Shown here: positions 29,428 to 43,640 of the stretch, one piece after another
Layout of the letters: each line of letters starts with the position of its first letter
Position numbering within the stretch: position 1 is the first letter of the stretch
NCBI GenBank assembly: GCA_016946835.1
Contig: JACVTC010000006.1
Coordinates: forward strand, 391,001-455,000
Direction: 5' to 3'
From: Neocallimastix lanati (nom. inval.)
Taxonomy: Eukaryota; Neocallimastigomycota; Neocallimastigomycetes; Neocallimastigales; Neocallimastigaceae
Length of the DNA: 64,000 nucleotides
Program-made: the position numbers and the translations under genes
Notes under the pieces: model-generated
Databases searched by the model: none
What the model saw: the letters and a program-made list of their open reading frames with translations, nothing else
Told to the model about the DNA's origin: nothing

Positions 29428-31116
29428 TATTATCCTTTATTACCTTTATATTTAATTTATTATTATTATCTAATAATTAAATGATTTACAAAGTAAATAA
29501 TTATTTTATAATATATATAAAAATAATAAAAAATTTTATTATTTATATCTTATAAATAATAATAAATTATCCAAAATTTTAAACTTATATAATATATAAA
29601 TTTTTTTTTTATTATTTTAAACCCAAAAAATTATAATATTTTCTAAGATATATTAGTTAAATATGGTGATATTTCTAAATCTTATATTATTATGATGTAT
29701 AAAAGATAAAAAGATTATATAAATTTAATGAAATTTAAAAAGAAAAAAAAATAATAAATAATAGAATAAAAAATATATAAAATAAAATTATTATTATTTT
29801 TATATGTATATTAAAAAATGATTATTTACTATGAAAAAAATTTAAAATTAAAAAAGATGATCATTTTAAATCTTAAATAATTATTATTTTTCTAATTTAT
29901 ATCAGGAAAAAAGTTAATAAAAGTTTAATGTTAATTTTATTAAATTTAAAAGGAAAAAATAATAATAATAATAATAATAATAAATTATTAAATAAAATAT
30001 AAATACAGTTAAATTTATATTATTTATTTTCAAATAAAATAAAATAAAAAAAATAAAAAAAAAAAATAAAGAATTAAATTTATAATATATATATTTACCT
30101 ATCATAAAATGATTATTTATTATTATATCTCTATTTTATTCACTAAATTAATTATATCTTTCCTATTTTAAAAATTTTTAAAATTTATCTTTTTTTTTTT
30201 TTTTTTTAAAAAGAAAAAAATAAACTTTATTAATTAATAATATATTCCTTTGAAAAATAAAATTTAAATATAATTAACTGTTATTATTATTATTATTATT
30301 ATTAATGGTAGCAGTAGTAGTAGTAGTAGTAGAAGTATTATTAATAGAAAAATAAAAAAAAAATATTAAATATAATTATATTTTTATATTATTTATATAT
30401 ATATATAAATAAAATGGATTATATATATATAAATAAAAAAAAGTAAAAGGTTAAAATTTTATTACATATAATAAAATTTCCTTAATTTTTTTCTTTATAT
30501 ATAATTATATATTATATTTTACTAATTACTTTTTATTAATAATAGCAATTATTAATATTAAATATTTATTATTAAGGTATTTTTTCCACATATATATAAG
30601 AATTTAAAAATTTGGAAATTTACATATATTAAATAGTATTTTAATAAATTTTAAAATTTTTAGTAAAAAAAAAAAAAAAAAAGAGTAAAATTTGTTAGAA
30701 ATAACATTAAATATGTTCATTATTATTATGTTTACAAAATAAAAGTTAGTTTTAACTCTTAACTAAAAATCATAGCTTTGAATATTATTTGTATATATAA
30801 ATGTGCGATGATGTAAAAGATAGAAATATGACACATATTGTTAAGAGTAAAATAACGAAAATAACTAATTATGATATACAAAATATAATCAATTAGATTA
30901 TACGTAGGACAATTTTTGTTTTAATTAGTCATTGGACTCTTTTTTTAATTATATCTTTTAGGTTAAAGTAGTTTAAATTTCATTAATTATAATAAATCCA
31001 AATAAATAATAATAATTTAAAGTATTTTTTTTTTTAAATTTTATATTTAATTTATTTTTAAAAATTTTAAAAATTTTAAAAATTTTAAAGTTATTTTCAC
31101 ACTTAATTTATATATC

Positions 31117-31174
<58 letters not shown>

Positions 31175-31382
31175 AATAAAAAAAATATATTGTTTTATTG
31201 CTTAATATTTTTTATAATAATTATTAATAATTTTAATTTTATTTATTAATGCTTTAAAATTTTATCTTTCACTTTTTTTTAAGCAAAAAAAAAAAATAAA
31301 ACTTTTTTAAATATTTTTTTTTTTTATAAAGATAAAGATATTATTTTAAAAAATTTAAAAAGTAATAATCTATCTGAAAAGA
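28630..31382. other. Intergenic A+T-rich DNA upstream of the TmcB-like gene
   Basis: Contains long T tracts (29360-29420, 31123-31173), (ATT)n and (AGT)n near 30280-30345, and diverged direct copies of a segment ending TTATTAAATTTAAAAGG (about 29130-29146 and 29938-29953). A pair of 26-nt inverted arms is listed separately. No open frame looks genuine. Confidence 0.7.
29011..29510. repeat. 26-nt inverted repeat arms spanning 500 bp
   Basis: 29011-29036 (TATAAAATGATAATTTACTT plus TGTAAA) and 29485-29510 are reverse complements with about 23 of 26 positions matching. They could be the ends of an old non-coding foldback element. No target duplication is clear. Confidence 0.4.
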
Positions 31383-32315
31383 ATGGACGATAATAATATA
31401 CTTAAGAAAAATACAATCAATTATAACTTATTTGAGGTATCGAAAAATTAAATTTAACCAATATTTATCTATTTAAATGTCTATTAAAGCAAAAACTTAT
31501 TTAATATTATTTATTATCAAAAAAAAAAAAAAAAAAAAAAAAAATCTTGAAATATAAATTAAATTAATAATATTCATTAAAAATATATATATATATATTT
31601 GAAATATAAAGCGATGTATTTATCCTTTTTTTAATGCACTTCCACAAGATGTTCCTGTCGATTGGATGATCCCATTTTTAGTTATTATAGAAGGTATAAA
31701 AATAATTAGCGTACTCAATTAATAACTATATAATTATATTAATATTATATTATTATTTTTTGTTTTTTTTAACACTTTTTTTTTTTTTTTTTTTTTAATA
31801 GATTTTCAATTTATTCAATATATATTTTCTGGTTTTGTTTTTGCTAAATTAAGACCATGGATATTAAATATATTCACTATATTTAATCCACAAATTATTA
31901 ATTCTGTTTCATTTTGTAAAATCAAAAAATATTTATAATTTATAATTATAATATTCCTTAAAATACTTAATTCAAAAATATTAATCATAATAAATATATT
32001 TTTTTTTTATTTATTAGTTTTTCCTATTAGTGTAGTTTATGTATGTACTATATATATATTAATTGTTATAGGTAAATATTTATAATTTATGAATATATAT
32101 TTAAAATTTAAACTGAGAAATATATATTTAATTATAACATTAATATATATAATTAGGGTATATTTTATATTATAAAGGAAGGTAATATTAAAATGAAAAT
32201 TGTTATTTTTACATTTATATTAATATTAATAAATTTTTAAACAAAAAAATGAAAAAAAAAAAAAAAATAGATTACCAAAAAAATAAAAAATTTCATAAAT
32301 TAAAATATATTAATA

Positions 32316-32361
<46 letters not shown>

Positions 32362-32683
32362 TAAAGGAAAATATTGTCGAAACGAAATCTTTGGGTATTT
32401 AATAAATAATTTATATACTTATATACATATATATAATTTATAATATATGTTTATACATATAAAATTAAAATAATAAACAATTATTAATTATAATATAATA
32501 AAGTTTTATAATACACTTTACTTTCTTGTGATGAGGTAAACAATTTCTATTTATATATTAATAATAATTTAATTATTGTATTAATTATTTTTTCATTTTT
32601 ATTTTTATTTTTTGTTATTATTATTTATTCTTTATGATGTAATATGATATAGATATTTTCTTTCACTTGGTAAATGAATAAAA

Positions 32684-32714
<31 letters not shown>

Positions 32715-32730
32715 TATTTATTATAATATT

Positions 32731-32786
<56 letters not shown>

Positions 32787-34102
32787 AATATATATTTAAA
32801 TATATGTAGTATTTAATATTTTAACTAGTAGTGTATATGCATGTCGAAAGTCAGATATCATGGGAGTTCCAGATTGTTCATCTAATATAACTTTAATATT
32901 GTAAATCCTTATATATCTATAAAATTTTTAATAATATTAATAGTATTAATAATAAATAAAATAATTAATTTTTATATGATTCAATAATTTAAAATTTTTC
33001 TTTATAAAAATATAGTCGATTGATTGCTTTATCATTTACAGTACTAATTGTAGCAGTTACTTGTTTGGTAAATTTTATATATATATATATATATATTTAT
33101 TTTATTTTATTTTATTTTATTATTGTTTTCTTAAATATGAATTGTGTATCCTATAAATTCCTATAAAATTTAATAAAATAATAATAACAATAATAATAAT
33201 AACAATAATAATAATAACAATAATAATAAATAACAATAATAATAATAATAATAAAAATAATATTTAGAAATAATAATTACATTAAAGTAATAAAAATTTA
33301 ATTTAATAATATTTTTATTTTTTATATTCTAATTTATATTGAATGATTAATCTTTAATCATTAATACTCCACAGTACAGTAGGCTTTATTTTAATACTAA
33401 TTGTTTATCTCATGGAAAATTTTTCGGTTCAATTAATTCAGCCAATATTATTGAAATAACGATAGTGAAAGCTTTTTTGGTATTACTATTAAAACTTAAT
33501 AATATATATGATAAATTTTATATATCCTATCTATCTATCTATATTTTAATAATATTTCCTTTTTATTTCTATCTATTCATTTTACATGGATTCTAAAGGC
33601 CTACCAAAAAAACACTCTGCCACAATTATTTATGGATAATAATTTCGATAGAAATATTATTAGATATGTAATTATTATTATTGGAATAGTATTATTTCTA
33701 TATTTATCCATTTTGCAATTAAAAACTCAACCATATTATTCGAAAGTTGTGAATAATTATAAATTTTCTGTTTATTTCGGAAATTTTGGTATAGAAGTAT
33801 ATTCATTTTTTATTACACTGTTAAATTTAAATGATTCACAATTCATTTCAGACTTTATGCCCTTTTTATTTATCTTCCTTTCAATCTTTGGGTGCTTCTT
33901 CAATCAATTCTACCTTAAAAAAACTTTAAAAAGAATTTATGTAAAATACCAAGAAAAGCAAATTGTAAGAAACATAAGAAAAACAACTTCAATAGACGAA
34001 TTAAAAAATAGCCCAGAAAAATTAAAAAACAATAAAATTTTTACATCAATAGAACGAATTAGTAAGAATATCAAAATATTTTTAATTAATATTCAAAAAA
34101 TA

Positions 34103-34148
<46 letters not shown>

Positions 34149-34525
34149 AAAAAATAATTGAAAATGAAATAATATATATATATAACTTTAATTACTAAAA
34201 AAAAAAAAAAAAAAAATAAAAAAAAAGAAAAAAAAAAGTTATTGATATTAAAATATCTTTTTTTTATATAAATAATTAAAAAAATAGCTAAAGAAACGTA
34301 TATCAAAAAAGAAATAAAAGTATTTAATAGTATTTCTGAATGTGAAATAGCATGTCGGTTTTTAAGGTAATATATATAAAAAAAAATTAAAGTTGAAAAA
34401 AAAAAAAAAAAATTTTTTTTTTTCATATTTTTTGCTTATATATGATGTTTAATATTGTAAAAAAAAAAAAAAAAAAAAAAAAAATTTTTTTTTCATATTT
34501 TTTGCTTATATATGATGTTTAATAC

Positions 34526-34560
<35 letters not shown>

Positions 34561-34741
34561 ATAATAATAATTCCATTTAAAAATATTATTATATATAGAA
34601 CCAATAGAGATTTTGAAGCTTACCTATTAATGAAAAAATTATTTGAAGAAGGGTAAATAATTATATAAATAATAAAATATATATATAATTTTATTTTATA
34701 TATTTATCAATATATAATATAATAATATTTTAAATAAAATA

Positions 34742-34791
<50 letters not shown>

Positions 34792-35320
34792 GAAATTATA
34801 ATATTAAATAGAATAAATCAATATACACATGATGCTGATGTAAAAATTAATTACTAAATTTTTGAGAATAATTTTTATTAATATTATTAATAATATTATT
34901 TTTTTTCTCGAATAATAATTAGAAAATAATTTATTTAATATTTGATATTTTAAACTTTTTATACTTAACAGATATATATCACTGCATGGTTTTATATGTA
35001 TTCTATGAAAATATTCTATAAGAAAAACAATTTACTTCAAAAATATGATATTGAATTATTTAATGGAAATTATATGTTAAATACTGCAATGGAATTGAAA
35101 TTAAATATGAGACAAAGGTACTTAATTAATAGAGCAGTAGATTATATAGAAATTGAAAAAAAAGAAAATGCAAAAAGTATAACTTCCAATGAAGTGTAAA
35201 TTTCATTATTAATTATTAAATTTAAAAGAAATTAAATTAATATATGAAGTAAAAAATATATAGATATTAAATTAATCCAATAATATTAATTACTTATTAT
35301 AAAATTTATATGTAAATTTT

Positions 35321-35359
<39 letters not shown>

Positions 35360-36007
35360 TACAAAAATAAGTTCCTCTTCATTGAAACTTGAAGAATTAA
35401 AATTATCGGCAGTCGGGGCCCATATTAATGGATTAAAAGAAATTAAAGAATTATTCGTTAAATTAAGAAATAGTACTAATAATAAAGATGTTCTATCCTA
35501 TTTAGCCAATATAAGAAGAATTAGTTTCTATCGAAATTCAGCAAATTCGCAATATAAAACTATTACTAGGCATTTCACAGATGCTAAAGTAATTTTATAT
35601 ATATTTATATAATATTATTTTATTTAAAAAAAATCCATTATATATTAATATTTTTTTATTTTATTATATATATATATAAAAAGGATGTTATTAAAGTTTA
35701 TATCTTATTTTTGTTGGATGTTATGGTATAATTAAAAAAAAAAAAAAAAAAAAAAATTTTATATTAATTTAATAATATATAAATCAACTATATTTAAATT
35801 TATATTATAATTTATAATTTATTAAAATTTTTTTAGAATGATGATGAAGCAGCTGTACGTATTTCATAATAGAAATTTTTTTATATTATTAAACTTGTAA
35901 TTTTTTTTTATTCAATGATCCTTATATATGTATTTTTTGAACTAATTATTCATCTTTTTAATGATCTTTATTTTTTTTTTTAACCTATTATTCATCTTTT
36001 TAATGAA

Positions 36008-36078
<71 letters not shown>

Positions 36079-36601
36079 CGTTATATTCAAAATATTGGGG
36101 TAAATATAAATTATTACTGTTATATTAAAAATAAAAGAATTTTATGTAGTTTTATATATATATATATATATATATATAAATATTTGTATTAAAATAGATG
36201 ATCTATTTTAATAATCAATTATATAAAAAAAATATAAGAAATATGAAAAGATTATTGAAAAATAATAAATAAAGAAAAAAATTAATAAATATTTTTAATT
36301 TGTTTTATTAAAAATTTATTATTAGAATGTGAAATTGAATGATAAAAACTTTTTAAATAATTCCAATAATGAAATGGAAGCACAAGAAATCAACATAAAT
36401 ATCAATACAGAAAAAAAAAGTGATGTGGAAAAAAAATCTGGAAATTTCAAAAATAATTCAAATTTAAACAATTCTTTCTCAAATTCATTAATTTCTCTTA
36501 CTCAATCAGAAAATATTTCTGTTTCATCTGGAATAAGTAAAGACATTCGAAAAAAAATTACCTTAAAGTAAGAAATATATTATAAAAAAATAAGAAAAAA
36601 A

Positions 36602-36649
<48 letters not shown>

Positions 36650-36893
36650 ATAAATATATATGTATATATTATTAATTATTATTAAAAATAATCTTTTATA
36701 TAAATTATAATATAACCTTTTCAAAAAGACGTTTAATGGCCAGAAAGTTTATTCATCCAATTAAGCAATATAAAAATTATGTGAATATTTTAATTGCACT
36801 ATTTATTATAATTTTTTCTATAGAGTAAATTTCTCTTTTAATATAATGATATATAATAATATATATTAATTAATAATTTTTCATCACTTTTTT

Positions 36894-36926
<33 letters not shown>

Positions 36927-37515
36927 ATAATAATAATATTAATAATATTAATAATATTAATAATATTAATAATAGTAATAATAGTAATAATAGTAATAAT
37001 AGTAATAATAGTAATAATAGTAATAATAGTAATAATAGTAATAATAGTAATAAATAGTAATAATATTAATTTTAATAATATTATTATTAATAATACATTA
37101 GAATAATATATGTACTTTATGTCTATCAATTTGCAGAAAATAATATTTTCGATATAAATCTTAATATTAATATTCCTGGAACCATCATGGAAGCAGCTGG
37201 TAATATCAGATTACTAGCATTATCTCTTATCATTGGAGATATTCCTACTTATCAAATATATAAAGAAGCAGCTGATGGTGATTTATATATTCTTCAAGAT
37301 TTAAATTTTATCAATGTTGATAAAAATATGAGGAATACTATCAGTGATAGTCCTTTATTTGTTCCTGTTGGTGAATATGCATTCGATACCGTTGAAGTAA
37401 TACCAATAGCAGACTCTTTTAAAAAATTAGTTACAAATTTGAAATATGTTGTTAATAGAGGTAATTTTATTTTCATATAATTAGTATTAGTTAATTTATT
37501 CAAGTCATAAGACAA

Positions 37516-37549
<34 letters not shown>

Positions 37550-38354
37550 TAAAAAATAAAAAATAAAATAAAAATAAATAAATAAATAAATAAATGATAA
37601 TAATATGTATTTATTCCAAATATTAATAATAATAATAATGAAAGAAATGTTAAGAAAAAATGAAACATATGAAGATATATTATATGAGCCTCATTTCAGG
37701 TATAAATAATAAATATACATATAATAGATTTTATTTAATATTTTGTATATATTTTTATTTTAAATATTAACTATTTTAATTATTATGATAAAAATAATTT
37801 TATATATTTAAATTTTTTACATATTTTAATAAATAAATATATATATATTTATATATATATATATATTTTTTTTTTATTATTATACCTTTGGGTATTTATT
37901 TAAAGATACTTTATCGGTAAACTCAATAATTAATACTATAAACAAATATGATGAATTATAATTATATAAATTAATATTTAATAATTAATTTTATATATCA
38001 ACATAATATATTTTTAATATAAACTTATAATAAACTATTTTTAAAATGACTAAAAAAAAAAAAAAAAAAAAAAAAGTTAACTCAAAAAGTAATTTTGAAA
38101 ATGCATTTAAAGCATCTAAAAATGTTTTAGGGAATATGGTATTACAAAAATTTAAAATAATGGAAATAATTGGTTTTTCACTTGAAATCCTTTTATCAAT
38201 AATTACTATAATAATGATTTATATATGTAATTTTATGATTTATTAATTATTATTAAAAATAATTAATAAAATATATTTATATATATTGAAATTATATATA
38301 TATATTATCTATGTCTATATTTATGTGTATTAATCTATTAACATATTTTTCAAA

Positions 38355-38391
<37 letters not shown>

Positions 38392-39350
38392 TTTCGTTTC
38401 CCTCAAAAGAACAATAAATAAAACATCTTTTAATATATTTAAAATGTTTAAATATTTATCAAAAGGTAATAAATTATATACTGTAATTATTTAAAAAAAA
38501 AAAATTAAATATAAAATAAAAAAAAAAGTTATTAATAATTAATGAATTAATGGATTTTTTTTTTTTAAAAAAAATATATATATATATTATATGAATTATA
38601 CATACATAAGATAATTTTGAAGATATCATTACCAATTATGAAGAAAAAATTGAAACCCTTTGTGAAAATTTCGAAATTGATAAAGATATAACTAATAACA
38701 GTTTAAGAAATAAAAATAAAAAAAGAATTATTGATAAAGTATTAATATTTTCATTTATTATTATATTTATAATTATTGTGGCTTTCTTCGTTCCAGTATA
38801 TGTAAAGTATTTTTAAATAAATTAAAAACTCTAATTAATATTATATTTAAAATTAACGTTTTTTTTTTTTTTTTTTTTTTTCTTGATAAAATTTAAAATA
38901 ATTAATTATATTATTGAAATTAACATTTAATAAAAGAATTCCATTAAAGAAATTTCAGATTTATTAAAAATTGTTGATAAATCGGTAAAAATATAAATAT
39001 TTTTAAATATAATTTTTTAAAAAATATATATGTTTATATATATATATATATTTTATAATTAATAATTTTACCTATTAACTATTATTATAAGTATTGTTGG
39101 TGTTATTATTGTTATTATTATTATTAATTTTTATTTTATTTTTATTTTATTTTATTTTTATTTTAATTTTAATTTTTTTTTATTAAAACCTTAAAAAAGT
39201 CTGATAGATTTGCATTGATTAAAGGAATTCAATTATATACTTATGAAGTAATTTATCAAGATCGATCGATATTTGTAGAGAATGAACCACAAAGAATTTT
39301 AAATGATTATATTAATAGAATCAAGGTTTATATTATTATTATTGTTGTTT

Positions 39351-39383
<33 letters not shown>

Positions 39384-40356
39384 TAAATATATAATATATA
39401 TTATTTTAAAAATTTAATATTATATTTATATTTTATTTTATTTTTTTTTTTTTTTATGACATTAGACTATTCAGAATGAATTAAAATCGGGATCGTATGG
39501 AGGACCTACATTTAATAAATATCCATCATTAGATTTCATTACAAAAGAAAATGGATGTCATAGAATGTATTATGATCCATCTTGTAATTTTATGTTCTAT
39601 GATATTAGTTATGGTAATATAAAAATAAAAAATAAAAATAAGGAAAAAAATATTATAATAAACTAATTAAATTGTAATATTTTTTTTTTTTTTTTTTTTA
39701 AATAAAAAAAAAAAAAAATACATTTTAAAATTTACTAAATAAATAATAAAAAACATATGTATTTATATATTTTACAATATTTAAAGGTTTTACGGAAGAA
39801 GCTGCAACCCTTCCACTAGATCAATTAATAAGTGAATATTTATATCATTTGGAAAATTTTATTATTGACGCTAATAATGGAGAATTCATTCAATTACCAT
39901 TTACATCCAAAGAAAATATAGAAATATTGTTTAGACAGGTGTTAAATGACAAGTTTTTCAGACTTCAAGAAAAATTAATCAATAATATTGTTGGAGATTT
40001 TCTAGTTCTTCATGACAATTTAACTAGTTATTCCAATATAATTTTAAATAATCAAATTGAACTAATTATCTATTTGGTAATTTTTGGAATTTTGGCATTA
40101 TTAATTATTGATATATTTGTCTTAAATCGGATATTTAACGATAGTATAAAAGAAATGGAATCTATTGTGTCTTTTGTATTTTTAATTCCACAAAAAATAA
40201 TAAATAAAAATGAAAAATTTAGAAGGTAATTAATTTATCATTAAATTATATATATTTTTATTAATTATTGATAAAAACATAAAGATAATAAATAAAAAAA
40301 TTAAAAAAAAAAAAAAAAAAAATAGACTTTAAGAAAATCAGCAAAACTAATAAAAA

Positions 40357-40397
<41 letters not shown>

Positions 40398-40458
40398 TTT
40401 TATTTATAATTTTTACATATTAAATAGTTTCTTGGAAACCACTCAAACTGATGAATAA
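31383..40458 (+). CDS. TmcB-like polytopic membrane protein (33 exons)
   Basis: Exons joined by eye: 31383-31436, 31612-31693, 31802-31915, 32018-32071, 32157-32181, 32367-32394, 32504-32535, 32653-32669, 32810-32900, 33016-33067, 33375-33479, 33599-34061, 34288-34366, 34599-34652, 34812-34839, 34972-35195, 35372-35588, 35684-35725, 35837-35854, 36076-36099, 36326-36567, 36729-36824, 37102-37460, 37645-37699, 37906-37916, 38077-38226, 38391-38465, 38611-38801, 38937-38984, 39200-39325, 39466-39613, 39787-40225, 40428-40458. All introns are GT-AG and the sum is 3774 nt, giving 1257 residues without a stop. About ten hydrophobic segments are seen: six in residues 20-310, one near 700-730 and three more to about 1220. 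A helical region with FYMYSMKIFYKKNN, ILFLLDVMNDDEAA and similar motifs (about 399-600) resembles the TPR-like region of the tiny-macrocyst (TmcB/TmcC) family. An Asn/Ser-rich linker spans 602-681. The two long loops after 730 may be extracellular sensors. Exons 20, 24 and 25 are the least certain. Confidence 0.8.
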
Positions 40459-40610
40459 TATATTATTATAAATCTAAATTAAGCTAATTAATAATTAATA
40501 GAAAATAGAAAAAAAAAAAAAAAAAAATAAAATATACATATAAATATATATATATTTATTTATTTAATATTAAAGTATCTAATTATATTTATAATTATTA
40601 TTTTTAGGAT

Positions 40611-40641
<31 letters not shown>

Positions 40642-40953
40642 CCTTATCATTATTATTATAATATTAATTCAATTTAATGACAGTTTCTATGTTTATATTG
40701 CTTTATATTTTTTATAATTATTACCAATATATTTAATAAAAATTTTTTATTTTTTATTTATTTTAATTATTTTTATTTTTATTTTTTTTTTTATTTTTAT
40801 TTTTCATACAACTTTTTTTTATCCAAATCCAAATTCAAATAATTAGCAGTTTTAATAATAATAATAATAATTTATTTGTATTAATTATAATAAATATAAT
40901 TTTAAATACAAATAAAATATGTATTTTATATAAATATATATTTATATATATAC

Positions 40954-41004
<51 letters not shown>

Positions 41005-41178
41005 AAAAATATACATATATATATTATTATTATAATTTAATTTAAATAAAATAATATAAAAAAAAAATAAATATTTAAATCTATCACGATCTTGAAATAT
41101 CGATGAGTAGTACTCTATGTTAAACCTAATAATAAAGTAATTTTTCTAAGCAAGCTAATTAGCTTACTTAACAGATAA

Positions 41179-41213
<35 letters not shown>

Positions 41214-41355
41214 AAAAAAATTAAAAACTTTTAAGTAATTATTTAAGATTAAAAAGAATAATTAATTGTTAAAGCGTGAAGCTCAGATTAATTATTTTAT
41301 ATTATATATGAATTATTATTTTTTTTTTTAAATAATAATTTTTACATGTTATTTT
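40459..41355. other. Intergenic region
   Basis: A/T tracts, (TA) tracts and one near-perfect palindrome around AAGCAAGCTAATTAGCTTACTT (41148-41170). No gene is seen. Confidence 0.75.
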
Positions 41356-41846
41356 TTATATTAATTTTAAATAATAATTTTTACATGTTATTTTATATTA
41401 ATTTTAAATAATTTTTACATGTTATTTTATATTAATTTTAAATAATAATTTTTACATGTTATTTTATATTAATTTTAAATAATAATTTTTACATGTTATT
41501 TTATATTAATTTTATTTATAATAAAGCATAATATAAATACAAATAATCTTATTTACTATATTTTAACATTTCTTTTACATTATGTCTTTTATTAAAGTTT
41601 TATTATTTATATTTATAATTTACATTTTATATTCTATATATATAAGAAAAAAATTGCTCTAGCATATTCTAATTTTATATTTTTTTTTTCTTTTATTTTT
41701 TTCTTGAATATAAATTTATATTTTGTATCAATATATTCACATCTTTCCTATTGCATTTTCATCCTCAGCTATTGCTATATAGGCTATATTATTATCTATT
41801 TTTATTTTTATTAAAATTATGTTTATTAGTAATTTCTTCGAATAAA

Positions 41847-41886
<40 letters not shown>

Positions 41887-42466
41887 TATATTCCTTGCTT
41901 TTGCACATTCAATAATTTATATTAATTTTAAATAATAATTTTTACATGTTATTTTATATTAATTTTAAATAATTTTTACATGTTATTTTATATTAATTTT
42001 AAATAATAATTTTTACATGTTATTTTATATTAATTTTAAATAATAATTTTTACATGTTATTTTATATTAATTTTATTTATAATAAAGCATAATATAAATA
42101 CAAATAATCTTATTTACTATATTTTAACATTTCTTTTACATTATGTCTTTTATTAAAGTTTTATTATTTATATTTATAATTTACATTTTATATTCTATAT
42201 ATATAAGAAAAAAATTGCTCTAGCATATTCTAATTTTATATTTTTTTTTTCTTTTATTTTTTTCTTGAATATAAATTTATATTTTGTATCAATATATTCA
42301 CATCTTTCCTATTGCATTTTCATCCTCAGCTATTGCTATATAGGCTATATTATTATCTATTTTTATTTTTATTAAAATTATGTTTATTAGTAATTTCTTC
42401 GAATAAAAGTTTTTTTTTTTTTTTTTTTTTTTTTAACTATATTCCTTGCTTTTGCACATTCAATAA
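41356..42466. repeat. 561-bp tandem duplication at the copia 3' end
   Basis: 41356-41915 is repeated at 41917-42466 with essentially identical sequence. For example, AGCATAATATAAATACAAAT occurs at 41525 and 42086. The copies differ mainly in the length of one T tract, which is about 10 nt shorter in the second. Each copy contains an internal 33-36-bp minisatellite (TTTTTACATGTTATTTTATA type, 4-5 units) and, on the minus strand, the last part of a copia RNase H reading AIAEDENAIGKM. Confidence 0.9.
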
Positions 42467-43048
42467 AAGGCTTCCAAATTCAGCTTCTGCTGTTGATAAT
42501 GTAAAAATTTCTTTGAATTTGAGATTTCCATGAAATTGGACATATTACCTTAGTTAGAATATATATATCCATTTACAGATCTTCTAGTAGCATCATCATT
42601 AGCCTAATCAACATCTGAAAAATCCTACTTAAATATATTTTCCATTATTATATATTGTTTTGATTTATTTATTGTAGATTTTAAATAAAATGTAATATCA
42701 TTAATAATGCTATATAGTCTATTGTTATTGGATTTTCACAGTTTCTTGATGCTTGATTGACCGCATATGTGTAATGTCCTGGTCTAGATTTTATTGCAAT
42801 ATATAATAGTGAACCTTGTAATGACTTTTATTTTCCAACATCTACTGGTTTTTGCATTTTTTTTTTTTTTCCATTATTTGATATTTTTTCTTCAAATATA
42901 TTTTATAATTTAAGTTTTATTCATTTTATAATTCTTAATAATTTTATTTATAATAATCTTCATGATTTATTTTGTAACTATCCTTAGTTTTTATAAATAT
43001 TTATTCCAATAATTTTTCTGGCATCAGATTCTTTTGAAATAGTATATT

Positions 43049-43090
<42 letters not shown>
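42440..43090 (-). mobile_element. Ty1/copia 3' fragment: end of reverse transcriptase and RNase H
   Basis: On the minus strand I read QGSLLYIAIKSRPGHYTYAV (about 42815-42757), then SDVD-ANDDATRRSVNGYI (about 42618-42565), then LSTAEAEFGSLLLNVQK (about 42500-42450). These are the canonical copia RNase H blocks (LLYLA..TRPDI, D.DWA.D..TRRS.SGY, LSTAEAE). The segment has stops and frameshifts. Its far end meets a long T tract at about 43050-43088 next to the LINE reverse transcriptase, so one element may have truncated or inserted into the other. Confidence 0.82.
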
Positions 43091-43095
<5 letters not shown>

Positions 43096-43114
43096 TAAAT
43101 TCTTAATTATATTT

Positions 43115-43640
43115 GTAATTTCATAATCTTTGCCATTAATACATTATATATGGGCACTGAGTCATACACTTTTTTTAAGGTCCAAAAAAGCAAGGTTAAG
43201 TATTCTTATTTTCAAATTTCCTTCTCTGACATATAATTCTTAATGGAGTGTAAAGACTTATACGTTCCTCTCAATTACGAAATCCATATTGTTCAGGTCT
43301 TATAAAACCTTCATCAATTCCATATTTAGAGATTCTATAAGCTATTATTTTTTTTGCTATAATTTTTAATTCATTATTGATAAGAGAGATGCCACGATAG
43401 TTATTACAATCTGATGGATCGCCCTTTTTATAAATAGAAACTATTGATGCGTTATTCCATAATTTTGGGAAATCACCATTCCAAATACGACTGATTAAGG
43501 CTTTAAGACATTTAAAGCCAGATGAAATATTACTATTTATTACTATTATTATCACTTGATCCTTCTGAATCATCTTTATAAGGAATCAAAGCTTATGAAG
43601 AATTCCATTGGAATACCATCAGGAACCACAAGCTTTAAAG
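43115..43640 (-). pseudogene. LINE reverse transcriptase fragment
   Basis: The fingers and palm N-terminal motifs of a LINE reverse transcriptase are legible: VPDGIPMEFF, then NYRGISLINNELKIIAKKII, then PEQYGFRN, then LKKVYDSVP with the first catalytic Asp region. One frameshift lies near 43271. The motif with the two catalytic aspartates is lost at the junction with the copia fragment. Confidence 0.82.

Noticed and set aside
36183-36280. Possible extra exon of the TmcB-like gene
   Set aside because: An acceptor-like AG is present, but there is no GT donor before a stop. The exon at 36076-36099 joins in phase without it.
42312-42533. Plus-strand open frame
   Set aside because: Antisense of the copia RNase H segment, interrupted by a T tract.
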